Positions 1-12,800 of a DNA stretch of 38,377 nt are shown one piece after another. The notes under the pieces are model-generated. The model was not told the origin of the DNA, did no database searches, and saw nothing but the letters and a program-made list of their open reading frames with translations. Made by a program: the position numbers and the translations under genes. Source of the stretch: Pelomyxa schiedti (lineage: Eukaryota > Evosea > Pelobiontida > Pelomyxidae); assembly GCA_020536535.1 (NCBI GenBank), contig JAHLWZ010000956.1, forward strand, positions 1-38,377. The letters run 5' to 3'. Position 1 is the stretch's first letter. Each line of letters opens with the position of its first letter.

Positions 1-45
1 CACTAATGTACGCTTAGAAGAGTATTTTGTTAAAAAAAAAAAAAA
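1..45. repeat. Left arm of a perfect 45-bp inverted repeat
   Basis: Bases 1-45 are the exact reverse complement of 1203-1247, including a run of 14 A against 14 T. The right arm is almost all of an intron in the LCAT-type gene plus two exonic bases. Similarity stops at the homopolymer: base 46 onward does not match the complement of 1202 and before. Because the arm begins at base 1, the repeat may extend beyond the window or be an assembly fold-back. Confidence 0.9.
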
Positions 46-2194
46 CCAAGAAACAACACACCAAGACAAAAGGGGCAAAACAACACGCCCTCTTCCCCGC
101 GTCCCAATCACAACAACCGTTGCTGAATTCTACGAGACTGAGGCCCAACTCGCCCAACTTGTCTTCGGCCGCCAGCACCGGCGGCTCGCCGTCCTCTTCC
201 AGCAGCCCCTTGTCGTCGCCGTCGCCGTCGCGCACATCGTCCACCACAGGGTCGTCTACGCAGCCGTCGTCGTCGTCGTCCTCGTCCTCGTCGGCGCCCT
301 CTACTAGACCCTCCACCCCGGTGCTGCGGCCGCAGTCGCCGTCGCCGTTCGCGCCGCTGCAACGCTCCTCGACCCCGACGCCTATCTCCGCCTCTTCTTC
401 TTCTTCTTCGTCGTTTTCTGGTGGTAGTGGTGGAAATGGGCAGGGAGTGCCGGTTGTGCTGGTTCCGGGGCTTAAGGGGTCGAGTCTGTTTGACCAGAAT
501 ACGGGAAAGTGCATTTGGTTGTCAATGACACAGGCTCTGGGCGTAAGCCCTACCACCACTGCTTTGCCATTATGGGTGGATGACACCGCAAGACAGGTAT
601 GTTTGGTTTCCAGCTGTGTGACATTTTTTTTTTCTGGGAAGTGTGAGGGGAAAACAAAAATGAGCACACAATTGCACATTTCTTTCCAATCCAAAAGTAC
701 CAACAAGACCTCTGAAAACTCTGGCTGATGACTTTTACTTTTGATACACTATCTCAGGCACAGGACTCGACAAGGGTTGGTGGTATCCTCCATTCATTGT
801 CTGGCATCTTCCCTCTGTACAAGCCTGCCATAGCTCAGTTGGAAAAAGTATGTGCACAGCGTGGAACACAGTATTACGCCTTTTCATATGACTGGAGGCG
901 TGACTTGAATGAGTCTGCTGACGATCTGATCGCTTTTCTCACACACATTGCTGCCACTCATAACAGCAAGCTCCAAGTCATTGGCCACAGCATGGGTGGG
1001 TTGATTACCCTTGCAGCCTTAAATGCCCGTCCCGATCTATTTGACAGTGTAGTTTTCGCTGGTACCCCTTTCGGCACAGGAACAGCATTCTTGGAGGACT
1101 CCACTGAGCCACGGGCTTGCCAGTACACTGTAATTGATGATGTTTTTACTTGGCCCTCTGGTTATAATTTTATCCTTCCTCCAGAAGCCGACGTTATGTA
1201 TGTTTTTTTTTTTTTTAACAAAATACTCTTCTAAGCGTACATTAGTGACAGAGCTGCCCCATGGATTGGAAATTTCGTGGATAGGTCCGGGACACCCATG
1301 AACATTAATCTGTACAATCCACATCACTGGGTTGCCCATCGCCTTTCGATTTTCGACAAACAAAATGCCAAAGCATCACCACAGCAACTTAGGCACCTTG
1401 AAACTTGCATTTCACGTGCTAGGGCATTTAGAAGGAAAATACTCTTCGAACCATCTGTAAAATATCCACCTATTGCAGTTTTGTTTTCTTCCTGCTACCC
1501 AACAAAGATTTATGCCTTTGCCTGCTACACAATACCAGTGCACCTACAGTGTAAAATTGCACACCAACAACAATCGGACCAACTGAGAACATCTATTGCT
1601 GCAAACAAGAATAGACTCAACGCGAGTTCCGAGTCCATAGTTACACCAGACTCTGAACCTACAGACATTCCCATAATCACAACCGACATCCCTACCGACA
1701 CTCCCGACAAGGAGAAGGAGGATTCACCCCAACCAGAACACGTCATATTGCCAAATGACATATTTGTTGACGAAGGTGCCCCCACAGACAAACCTCTCCT
1801 CAGCTCCCCAACGTCCTCCCCACCCCCATCCTCTCCCGCTCTATCAACCGAATCCACCACCAGCACACCACAGCTCCCCACTCACAAGGCAACAGCAGTA
1901 AATACAATAACAACAACCACACCACCCGCAACACCCCCACTGATGCCGGAACCCCCGGAAATAGCATTGCCGGACATTCCGCAGCCGCCGCCGGCTTCCC
2001 GCTGGTCCCGGTGCTCCTGGGCTTGGATTCCAATGCCCAACTCTGGTGATGACAGAGTGGCATCACCGGGTGTGATTCCGCCGCCGGGAATCCCATACAC
2101 ATTGTACCACACAAACAATAGGCACTCACAATTGCTCGATGACACATCAGTGCCCCACATACTCCAACTACTCATTCAGAAGTCCCATCCCTGA
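46..2194 (+). CDS. LCAT-type acyltransferase / phospholipase (5' partial)
   Basis: Alpha/beta-hydrolase of the lecithin:cholesterol acyltransferase family, which moves or hydrolyses phospholipid acyl chains. Exons run from the left edge to 596, 758-1197 and 1246-2194; both introns begin GTATGT and the joins keep frame. Visible landmarks are the strand leading to the oxyanion region (PVVLVPGLKGSSLFD, about 447-490), the nucleophile elbow GHSMGG with Ser codon at 989-991, the conserved NLYNPHHW segment near 1305, a GDDRV segment near 2045 that fits the catalytic Asp motif GDGTV, and RHSQLLDD near 2120 supplying the likely catalytic His. A Ser/Thr/Pro-rich stretch (about 1600-1990) sits between the core and the Asp/His segment, longer than usual. 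The N-terminal 130 or so codons are Ser/Pro-rich with no in-frame ATG before the catalytic core, so the true start is upstream or in a missing exon. Family call firm; substrate unknown. Confidence 0.85.
1203..1247. repeat. Right arm of the 45-bp inverted repeat, inside an intron
   Basis: This arm covers 43 of the 48 bases of the second LCAT intron (1198-1245; GTATGT donor, ATTAG acceptor) and two bases of the following exon. It is base-for-base the reverse complement of 1-45. Confidence 0.9.
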
Positions 2195-2235
2195 AGGATA
2201 AAAAAGTTTCTTTTCTTCGCTTTTTCCCCGAAATC

Positions 2236-4072
2236 ATGAGATCCAAACGCCGAAAGGTATCTTCGAGACAAACTCGACAGCAACCCCGGTGCATTAGCAA
2301 ACCCACAACAGCAGCGCAAACACAGATAATGGGATCATCTGCGTCGGCAACCCTCACGTCGATCGCTGACTGGACGGAACCCAACCCCACCACTGAGGCT
2401 ACCACGACCACTACAACCGCTTCTAACCAATCATCGACGGGCGGAGGGGACGAAACTCCCACAATCGCCCCAACCGCGGAACCTCCGGCCTCTCGGTCGA
2501 GTGGAAACTCCTCCAACTCTGTTTCCGCCGAGTCTACCTCCAACGGCGGCACAGATGCAGCCGCAACAGCAACCACTACGAGCGCTGCCAGTACCAGCCC
2601 TACCAGCAACAGTTCCGCTACTACAAGTACTGCGAACGGGACTTGTGGGACGACAGGGAGTGCAAGTTCTGGTACTAGTACTAGTAGTAGTACCAGTTCA
2701 ACATCCAAAGTTGGTGGTGGTGGTAGGACTACGTCAGGTGTCAGTGGGCTGGCGTGCCACGCACCGGGGGAGACGCCAGCCAATGTTCATCATTCCTTGT
2801 TCAGGCTGCCATTCTTGGACGCTCTGGAGGGCTGCAACAACATTCTTATTGCCGGTTTTTATGTTTGTTTTTCGCCTGCTCTAATGTCACAAACGACCCT
2901 CACTGTTAAATTTTCCTGACTTCAAAGACATCACGATAACCTAATCCAAACAAAAGGCTGTGGCGGAGGATTTGATATGTTTTCGGGCATTCCATTGTAC
3001 TTTGCTCTCAAAGCTCAACATAGAAATGTGCATTTGGCCAATCTGTCTTTTTCCAAGCTTCCTGCTGTATCTTTCATCTCTGCTACTGTTTAGTTCTCAC
3101 CAAACTAAGGGGAACTCCGAAGTTATTGGTAAAATTTGTTGGAGAATCACCACCTCAAGTGTTCAGCCGCATGCCCTCCCAGATTATGCCCCGGAGTACC
3201 ACTTTTTGGTATGTAACCTGGTTACCAAAATTCAATCTCATGAGAGTAGAAATTCATGCAAGCCCGTGGAGAGGAACTGTGTGTATATTGTATTGTACGT
3301 GACGACTACCTTACAGGTGTTGTCCCGATGGCGAATGTGTACCAAGTACAGTTCACCTATGACGTGCTTGTGCCTTTTAACCAATGAAAGATCCTCAGAG
3401 ACAGGCTCTCTCTGGACGCGATAATTCTTGTGGATGGTGGTACAGACTCCATGATGTTGGGGGATGAAGAGACTACAGGAACATTAATTGAAGACCATAT
3501 GAATATGGCTGCTGTGGACCTCGTAACAGGGTACCGCTCCTGTATTCCAGTATAGAAATCTCAATGTCCGCAGACTGAGAGCCAAGCTACTAGTCTGTCT
3601 TGGGTTTGGAGTCGACAAGTATCACGGAGTTAACCACGCACTATTTTTGGAGAATGTAGCTGAAGCTCAACGTTGTGGAGGGTTCTTTGGCTTATGGAGT
3701 ATGCTACCGACCATGGATGAAGCCCGTATGTATGAGGAAATCCACCAGTATATTGGGGAGCATATGGACTTTCCTTCCATAGTCTGCAACAGTATTTTGA
3801 CTTCGATGTGCGGTGGATTTGGAGACTATCACCCAAAAACTATTGCAAGAAGAACGCAATCCTCGAATTTATTCCTCAACCCGCTTATGTCTACTTACTG
3901 GGCATTTGATTCACACATAATAATGCGGAACTGTGTGAGGTACTACAACCACCGCGTCAATGGAATTTCCTGTTGGGAGACTTCCAGCATCAACGATTTG
4001 ATGACTAGGCTTGGTTCCTACCGTCGCCAACTGAGAGGCTCCCTCCGGCCCAATACAACCATCCCACTTTAA
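2236..4072 (+). CDS. DUF1152 family protein
   Basis: Function unknown; the family occurs in bacteria, archaea and several protists. ATG at 2236 opens a Ser/Thr-rich low-complexity leader of roughly 180 residues. The conserved part begins with NILIAGCGGGFDMFSGIPLY, made by joining exon 2236-2854 to exon 2957-3065 (102-nt intron). The next exon 3110-3208 carries the LPDYAPEYHFL segment. Further landmarks are TGVVPMANVY (about 3315), AIILVDGGTDSMMLGDEE (about 3423-3475), LLVCLGFGVDKYHGVNHA (about 3590-3640) and the long final exon to TAA. Glycine-rich GCGGGFD and DGGTDS are the family's signature loops, suggestive of nucleotide or phosphate binding (inference). Splicing between 3209 and 3420 is not resolved. 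The intron near 3523-3555 seems only 25-28 nt if the conserved AAVDL residues are kept. The start is 41 bp after the LCAT stop. Confidence 0.78.
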
Positions 4073-5027
4073 AGGCCCGCAAAAAAAAGGTGGATGAAGA
4101 TAAAAGAAAAATTACAAAAGAATGCTTACAAAAAACTTCAGGTTCTTAGGAACTCATGGAGTTTTGTGTTGTTGTCCTCTTGCGTGAATGCACTTGTGAA
4201 AACCAGGGGTCGTTGATGCTTCACTGGCAGTGGGCCACTCACAGCCTCTGGGGAAATTCTTCGAAGGATTTCTTAAGGGAATTTCCGCGCTTGGTAATAG
4301 CTCCCCTTCAAATTAGATGAGCACCCAGTCCCATGTATCACAGCCCGAATGATGTTGGGCCACCTCACGTCGCAATGATACCTTTGCCATGAAGAACTTG
4401 TAGAGCCGTCAGAACGCTGCGAATGGTTGCAGAAAGCTCCAGGATGGTCCTTGGTATGTAGTGAATCCAACAGTGTGAGGGTTGATTACGAGTTTGGTTA
4501 TGATTTAAGAAAACCTGGTAGGAGGTAAGAAATGAGAAGAGTGTCGGTAGTGCAGAAGCTACCCAAACGTGAAACGGGTATAACGGCAAGAGAGGTAAGT
4601 GCTAATAATGCCTGTGGCGCTCTCTTATCGCCACTTCTGGAGCACCGACACACAGGTGGTTAGTACATTTCGTTCTTGATCAGCCGCTTCTCTCTCTGCT
4701 CCATCTCCATTTCCATCTCCCTTTCCCGCTCCCTCGACAATCAACGATACGCAAGGAATCCGGGTGTGCCTAACTAACGCCGCCAAGCGAAACGTCTCGG
4801 TTTCGGTCTCTAATCGGAAGAAGCGGGATCTGGGGTTTCCTCTTCTTTCTTGGGCCCTTGGACCCAATAAAAGCCAGTGGCCCCAACACTGAGGCTCAGT
4901 GGTGCTCAGTATTGTGGGCAGAAAGTGGTGCCTCGGTATTTCACTTGTTCACGCAGACTGATGAAATGCTACCTAGAAGCCCATTTTTTCGTTTGAACAG
5001 TGTTTTCGTTTTTGGGGGAACCATAAG
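4073..5027. other. Intergenic region without an intact gene
   Basis: This 955-bp stretch separates the DUF1152 stop from the WDR11 start. Reading frames on both strands are short and broken. It holds the kinase-like fragment described separately, a pyrimidine-rich tract at about 4687-4740 (repeated TCTCCAT/TTCC units) and presumably the WDR11 promoter near its right end. No RNA gene or transposon ends recognised. Confidence 0.5.
4240..4500 (-). pseudogene. Possible protein-kinase-like fragment (HCDVRWPN motif)
   Basis: On the minus strand one frame reads ILELSATIRSVLTALQVLHGKG (about 4450-4385) and a frame offset by one base continues YHCDVRWPNIIRAVIHG (about 4380-4330). Together they resemble the helix and catalytic loop of kinase-fold proteins with an H-x-D-x-R-W-P-N loop. 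The one-base offset falls inside the motif, with no plausible intron, so it looks like a decayed fragment. No DFG equivalent or remaining lobes are found. Low confidence; could be chance. Confidence 0.3.
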
Positions 5028-8000
5028 ATGCCAGTGTTGCCCAAGATCATTCCGGGGCCATTGCACGCTACAAATCGAGGGGCCATTGATTGGGCCTACG
5101 GTCTAGTGGCTTACGGATGTCACTCGTATGTGGTCATTGTGTCCCCTGCATCTCTAGAAGTTGCCCAGGTGAGTGACATGTTGTAAATGGCGAGTGAGGT
5201 CCCGGTGGCCACTTTTTTTTTTTTTTTTCCCCGTTGATGTTCTTTTGCTCCTTGTTGCATAGACACTGGATGGGCATAGTGCCTACGTTTCTTGTGTGAA
5301 GTGGACGAAGATGTCACATGGGGGACTGCCAGGTAGGGAACCAGTTCTCGCGTCTGGTGATAAAGCTGGCTCAATTTTGATTTGGAATATCTGGTTGAGC
5401 ACTTTCTCTTTTTTTTTTCCCTCTGACACAAGTTCAGTGATGCCTCTGTTATGAACACCCTTCGAGGTTTGTTACTTTCTTTTGGGTAGGGTTGAGAACT
5501 TGGTGCTGATCTTACACTATAGTGGAACATTGTGGTGTTGACCAACTCCAGTGGCACCCAGGTGCAACGGTACTGTAAGTCTCTTTTCTAAACTTCTACA
5601 GAAAATTCTGACATGCTGGTGTCCATTCACCATCCAGCAGCCAGTCAGCAAGCATCGATTATTTTGTGGAATGCAAAAGAAGGAAACCAAGTACCTTTTG
5701 CACTCCTGTTGTAGTGAACTCCAACCTTGGGAAAGGTTTGGAAGGTCAATTTGCCTGAAGTTCAGTACTCCTTGTCTCTGGTTTTTAGCCCCTTTGATCT
5801 TTCCACGCTTGCTTTTGCTTCACATCCTGGGGCAATTTATTTCATTTATGGTACAATTCATACTAAGAGTATACTGTGAGCCAACTGAAATTACTTTCAT
5901 AGATTTTAATCTTCAAACACCACCAGCCAAGGTAGACCAAAAATATCGGGTTGCGGGGACTAAACATCCTGAAAGCAAGGTGAACAGCGTTCCACTCATT
6001 AAAAAGTCAACAGTATCTAGGGTAAGAAATCACTGGAAGAACGGCACCCTGATTTGCTTCAAATGATGTTCTCACCACATACACTCAACTTAGTCTATGT
6101 GCTGAGCCCAAGAGAAATATCCATATTTGACATATACCTCAATAAGGCAGAAAACCTAGCTCCTCTTTGTTTCTAAGACTTTGAAATAGCCAATTGGGGT
6201 ATTTGGAATAGACTCCCAGAAAGAGGATTTCCAAGCAATGCTCTTGTGTAAAGATCACCCAGATATACTTCTGTGTCTTCATGTTGACGGAAGGTCGCTG
6301 AGGTTTTTTGAGTTGATCTCCTTACCTGTTCCACAGTGTCAGTGTATGGAACCGCAAGACTGGTTTGTATGATTACGAGCTGTCATGTTGGGCGGATGTG
6401 TTGCAATTTTCCAGAAAGAGTCAAAAGAAAAATGCTGCCATCTGCTCTTTAATCAATGGGCCCGTTAACGAATTACGATTAACTGCAGTTAGCATAGATG
6501 GAGCTGTGTATGTTACCTTTGTTGGTACTCCGTACAACTTTAACCAAAAAAAAAAAAAAAGATGGGTGTGGGACTATGATGAATTTGTAACACCAATTAT
6601 TGAGAGGACAACTCTCACTGGGGCAGTGAAACGCCAACGGTATTAACGTTTCTGCTTTGTGAATTTAACAAGTCTAAAAGAGGGAGACTCTCTGTTGCAG
6701 GAATGGTGCCTTCTCTTGCCTGCCCAGCAACCAGTGTTGTTATATCACCGTTTCACACTGGTCTAGCAGCTTTGACCACCCGTGGCAGTGTCCTTCAGGT
6801 GTGAAATCGCCAAACCTACGATCTTATTTTAGAAACGAAGATTGTGGATGTAGAACGAAGTCGAATTCAACATGAGTTTTCTGTCTGGTCGCACAAGGAA
6901 AAGATCACACCAATCAATGGAGTTGTATGGCTTGACCCAAATCAAGTCATGGTTTTCGGTTCTGAGCCAATGGAGTATGCAAACAGACACTGTGTACTGA
7001 AATTCTAACAGTTACATTATTAGTCTTAAGCGAGACTCAAAGAAGTTTATCAACAAAGTGGCAATACTAAACATAATGTCTGGGGTAGGAAAAGACATAA
7101 GACCGGTATTGTACATACATTGATTGATTGTACTGCCTTTTTTCCGGTCTCACGACGATTCACAGACCCAACCTGAACTAACATCTATCCGCGGGATCAA
7201 AGTTTCACATTCACGCCAATACTTTCTCATCCTGTTTAAGGATGGGTATGTTAAGACTTACCAAGACTTTCCATATTTCCTAACTCCCTCCAGACATCTT
7301 GAGGTCTGGCAAACTGCAACACTTTCCATCATAAAAACAATGAAAATTGAAAGTCAAGTAAACTGCGCTGAGTGGATACCAAATAAGCCTGGTATTCTTT
7401 TTCCCCCCTGTTTTTTTTCACACACAATAGCGTTTCCCGTTGGACCACAACCTTTGCGAAGGACCACTTCATCTTCTTCACTGTTTCATGACGAAGAAAT
7501 TCAATCGCTACCAGAGAGCTTTCTTCTCAGTTTAGCGTCAGAAGCTGTTCCTCTTGATCTTGTAACACGAAATACTGGTAATGGTTGGAGATGCTTCAGT
7601 GTCACTCCAGACACCGTAAAGCCAACAGCCCTCCCTCTCGATTTGGGCCAGACTCAACCCACATGCATGGCAATGTCAGTAATTTTATCCTAGCAATTCT
7701 TTAACAACATTCATTTCCCGCACCTGAAGGAAAGACCACTTTATTGCAACTGCCGATTCTTCAGGATTTTTACATATGTGGAATACTGAAACAACCGAAT
7801 CAAAGTTGCACATGATTTCTTGTCTCATCTCTAATCTGATAAAGGAGTGTACAGACTCATCAGGGCACCTCCCACCAGGTCATAACGCGAATCCAATTCC
7901 TTCCCACTGGGAACAGCCAGTACATCCTGGTCTCGTTTTCTGCTGGAATTCTTGGGATTTGGGATCTTGAGACAGGTTCCCGTGTTGCTCTGAGCTCGTA

Positions 8001-9777
8001 ATATGTTTTTTCTTTCAAACAACTCGGTAATAAGTTTCGTAGGTATCTGAGTCAACGTAACTTAAGTGCCATGGACATATCATGGTTGGGGGGATGCCCC
8101 ATTGCAGTGGCTTCTGACAAGTCGGTATTTTTGGTAATCTTTCTCAAGTTGATGCTTGTAGTTCGATTCGAGTTCTAGATAAGCTTATAACCACAACAAA
8201 CAATCGAGTACAACTTGGTACTATCACTAGGCCCAAATTCCTTTATTTAATGGAATTTCAGATGCACTGGATCAAACTCTACTCACAGTATACCTTCAAC
8301 CACCGCAAAGAGCTGCTCTAATTCACACAATGCTTGCACATCTCACGGTTCATTTCACATTCTGCAATAGTGGTCTAATTGTTTCAAAATAACAGCCCGA
8401 TTGCGTTTTTGGAGAGAAAAGAACGTTCCTCCATAGATTTGTGGATGAAGATGTGCTTAACGAACTTGAAAGAGCGCCAGACTTGCTTTCAAGGTGCCTC
8501 ATTACAGCAAAATATTTCGAAGCTGTACATGGTGAACTCCCCTTGATACTGCTAATCTCTTATACTCCAACCAAATAAACAGAACTAAGATTTTGGTCTC
8601 TTACAAACTTCGCCATACATAGACTTGAAAAACTGAATAGAGTAAAAGTAGTGGTTGTACAGTCAACTATGTCCAACATCTCACAGGCATCAACCCCAGT
8701 CGAGGAGAGTCACGAACCAGTGGAAGCTCTTACTCCAGCAAGATCCAGAAGGACTGCTGATGTTCCTCTAAATGGATTCTATGAATTACTGTCTAATGCA
8801 CCACAATTGATTGATGTATGCAATTTCCTGTCACTTTTACAAACCACAACTACAGCGTGAATATGAAAGGTCGGCTATTCATGGAAAGCGTCTAGCCAAA
8901 GATGCACCTGAAGACCAGTACAAAAAACTTGCCAACTTCAGTAAATAGCACTTGTACTAAGAAACCTGTTTGATATCTCTACAGATATTCTGCTTGGAAA
9001 GCGCCATGAAGCAGCAGACCTTCTTCTTTCCAGTCTTGGCAACAAAGAGATAAATTATCAGGCTCTTCTCAAAGCTTGTATTGTGGCTGGGTCTCTGGGA
9101 ACAGACTCCTTCGTCAGTACAGTCCAGATGGTTGCAACGAATTTCATTTCCAGAGGCAATGTCACTGAAGGCATTGAGCTACTCTGCATCATAAACAAAG
9201 CTTCGGTATGTCTAAGAGATGTTGCCCAAACGGAATCTAAGATAATCATAGGATGCGTGCAAGTATCTGCTCTCAGTCCACAAGTGGACCGACGCAGTAT
9301 GGCTTGCAAACCTTCGGCTAGATACTGCTGATTCCGCCGAAGTATTGCTTTCCTGGGTGTCATTTTTAGCTACCTCTGGGCAAATTGTTCCCCCCTCTCT
9401 CTTAAAGCACGAGCCTTACATCGCCTAGATGAAGGCACTTGAGGTCCTAGTCTGTCTAGGAGAATTCCACCATGTCTTACAGTTGCTTGTGCATCAAAAG
9501 AGCTGGGAAACTGCAGCGTTGTTTGCTCGTTGTTGCTCTGAGCACAATCTCCTAGTCCCAACAACAACAGAAATTTCCACAAGACCTTCACACACAGCCA
9601 CCAACATAACTCCACTCCCTGAGGTACATTCCTCCCTTTCCTTTTCTCCTTCTAACTTCTTCCCAGTTATTGAGGCTTGTATATTTGAACTACTCACAGT
9701 ACCTTTCCAGTGGCACAAGTCTCGAGTCTGCTTCAGTTTGGTACTCTGAACACAGTGTAAAATCCTCCTCATCATAG
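5028..9777 (+). CDS. WDR11 homologue, WD-repeat trafficking protein
   Basis: WDR11 is a two-propeller WD40 protein of the trans-Golgi network that helps capture endosome-derived vesicles. The start (ATG 5028) gives PLHATNRGAIDWAYGLVAYGCHSYVVIV, closely matching the diagnostic WDR11 N-terminus (hNRxAVDWGxxGLIAYGCHSxVVV). Intron 5169-5262 joins to TLDGHSAYVSCVKWTK and GSILIWN. Later anchors are SIILWNAKEGN (about 5660), WKVNLPEVQYSLSLVFSPFDLSTLAF (about 5730-5810), DGAVYVW (about 6500) and a C-terminal alpha-solenoid: ADLLLSSLGN, VQMVATNFISRGNVTEGIELLCIINKA, DAVWLANLRLD, LEVLVCLGEFHHVLQLL and, after the last intron, LLRLVYLNYSQYLSS ending with TAG at 9775-9777. All match the WDR11 C-terminal region in order. 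Well over ten introns; not every join was resolved. Convergent with the PARP gene 81 bp away. Confidence 0.88.
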
Positions 9778-9858
9778 CCAAACCCGTTTGGGAAAACCCC
9801 CAACTCTCCACTATCAAAAAAAAAAAATTTGTTTTTGGCCAATTTTAAATAATACAAG

Positions 9859-12800
9859 TCACACCATTCTCAGTAGGTACAGGGGGAGAATCTGTGAGCT
9901 TTTAAATATCACCCACTCTGTCTTGTCTGGGCTCTCATGACTGTCATAACCTGGCAGGCACGGCTTTCCCGTGAGCCTCGAGGTTAGGTGCTTCACAATG
10001 CCTCGCAACACAGCACATATGAATACACACCTGTGGGTCAGTAAGCCTTAGTAAACAATAGATAGTGTGATAAAGATAAGAAAGAAGTGAATGGCATACC
10101 CACTGGCACCATATCCAACTGCCATGGATGCCTGAGGGGACAAGTATATTCCTCGGCCGTACCAGCCGCTATCAGTCCTGTGCTTTACACCACTGGAGCT
10201 TCCTGGTACTAGTAATCCTTTGGATAAAATTCCTTGCTCACGGTCTTTGCCAGTGCCGTGGAATGCAATTGTCAAGCCCTCATTTCCCGGGCCATTCCTA
10301 TCCCGAAGGTTCTCATACTCAGCTACAAATCGTGACTTGAGAGTCTCACTGGCCACAGGTGACACTCGGGGTTTCCAGCCGGCAGGCCTTCCGAACTGCA
10401 TTATACCTCCAAGTGCTACAGATACTTGACTAAGGGCATCTATGACCATAGTGGGTGTTATTGGGGTTCCTTTTATTACAGCAGAGGTGGAAGATGACCT
10501 TTTTTTTTTTGGTAGTTTGTTAGCGGTATATTTTAGAAAGAGGGCTGTACAAGGATGCAGGCGGTTTGGTCATAGATTTCAATTCACCTTCTGTCAGTAG
10601 CTTTATTGAGGGGTTTTCACTGAGCCATCGTTGGTAGTGTGCTGAGAACTCATCATCGACTGCGAGAACATGTGTAACAGCAGGAACCTTCTTCTTTACA
10701 ACACGACCTCCAGCTGCGGTTATAGAGGTCTGTGACTTGTGAATGTACTACCAACGTACTTGAGAAGGCATACAGTAAGATTGAGAACGGTTTGGGGTGA
10801 GGTAGATTTTGGGCTAATAATCAACACAGTAGCCCCAGATAAAACCTGAGGTACAGCAATCTCGATTTCAGGAGGCTTAGATGTCGTTATTGGGGTGGAA
10901 TACACGGGTAACGTTAGAGGGGGAAAAGGCAAGGTGCCACCAAAGGGTGGAAACAAAGCGGGGGGCCCAACAAAACTTGGTGGAGGTGTCAGGTATCCTG
11001 CTGGAGCCTTGTAGTGCACTGTTGGAGTTTTATATGAATCTTCTTCAGCAGCAAGTTTCCGTGCTAGGGCAGCATCCTTTCTCTCTGTATCCTCAAGGAT
11101 GCGGAGTTCCTCCTGTTGAAGGCTCAAGGCAAGTGCCAAACTGGGGTCCGAATCTGTGCTGGTTGTGCTTGTTGTTGTTGTACTTGTGGGGGGTCCGGTT
11201 TTTGTGGCTTCATCCTGCATTTTTCTGGCAATCTCGGCATCACGTTTCTCCATTTCAAGTTTTCTAGGGTTGAGTTACATACAAATATTTTTGAAGTAAA
11301 TGTACTTCTTCAAGAAGTGTTGCTCTTCGTCATAAAAGGACTTTGCAAGCTCCGCATCAGATAATCTGCATGAGCCTTACTACGCTTGGTTTACCATGGA
11401 AGTACACACCCGGTAGACGAAGGCAATGGGGACAGAGAGCGAGGTGCAATTACACTTGCTGGAGTAGGAAGTGGAGCTGCTGATTCTTGCATCTTTCTTG
11501 CGACCTCTTCATCTTGTCTCTCCTGTTCTTCCAGTTTTTTGAGCCTAGCGATTGTAGAGTACAATAAGAAACTAGTAGGAAATTCTCTGATTACCTTGCC
11601 AGGTCTTCATTATATAGTTTCCGCGCAAAAGCCTCGTCAGATTTAATTCTTTCAATTTCGTCTTCTAAAGATACGGCCCCAACATCCAAAGAAGAATCCC
11701 TCATTGCAGCACCAAATAGTTCTTCCCACGCACCGTCATCCACTGGGTCTACAGACAAAAATGGGGAGGTTACACTCTCAGTGTGGGAAGCTGCGCTCTC
11801 ACTACTTGCAAGTGAAGGGGTAACTGGTGAAGCGACCGTACATTTTGGACCATGGGAATCTGGTGCCACCACACTAGTTGCAGAGCAAGTCGCCAGAGTA
11901 GTATTCTTTGAAGACGCTGCAGTATCTACAATTTGAGTAGATGAGGCAGGCGGGGCAGATTGCATGCGTGGTGTATGAGCTAGTTCATGGTTGGAGGCAC
12001 TATCTTTTTGGACGACACACTGTTGTGCACTGGGTACTTTGTCAGGCGTTTGGCTAGTGACTGTGGTAGAGAATTCCAAATGTGGTGAAGATGGAGTCGA
12101 TCTTGAGGGAATGGAAGTAGTGTGGCACGAAGATTTCGGCGGTTTGCTTTCCCTTGCTTTTTGGGCTTCCAGCAGGGCTTCTGCCTGAGCTTGAATGAGG
12201 GCCTGAGTAAAAGAGGTGATCGATGGTTTGGCGGCAGTAGTAGGAATCCCTTCTGGGTGTGTCATTGCCTGATCTTGTGGCACTGCCGTTGAGAAAGTAG
12301 GGCTCGTTGTTGTCACAATTGCCAAAGGAGAACTTGAGTCAGAGCCGTGTACATGTGATGCTGTCTGCTTCTCTTCTTTGCTGACGATACCAACATCGGG
12401 TGGGAAGGAGGCTGAAGAAGTACTTGTAGTGCAAGGATCCATAAACGCCGATTGGTACCTGGGTGGTGCCATAAGCGTTTTCAGATACTGGTCCGCAAAC
12501 AAGTGTCCAGTAGCAGGACCAGTATCGACATTGGTCACAGTCGAAACCAAGCCAGCAGAACCAGAACCAGGACCAGAAATACGGCCACAACCTGCCGGAG
12601 AAGAGACACTGGTCACATCAGCAACAGAGGGAGTACTTTTCGTTGGGGTAGTAACAGAGACCACTATGACGTCGTCGTCATCCTTATCAACAGAAACATC
12701 AGTACAACTAGACGTGGCAGTTGCAGTTGCACTTGCAGCTGCAGTTGCAGTAGTCGTGGAAACAGGAGCAGGGGAAACCAGAATGTTTTTGTCCAATTCG

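Noticed and set aside
14-706. Acidic minus-strand open frame opposite the LCAT exon
   Set aside because: It is the antisense of a Ser/Pro-rich coding repeat, with no domain; the plus-strand frame carries the conserved enzyme.
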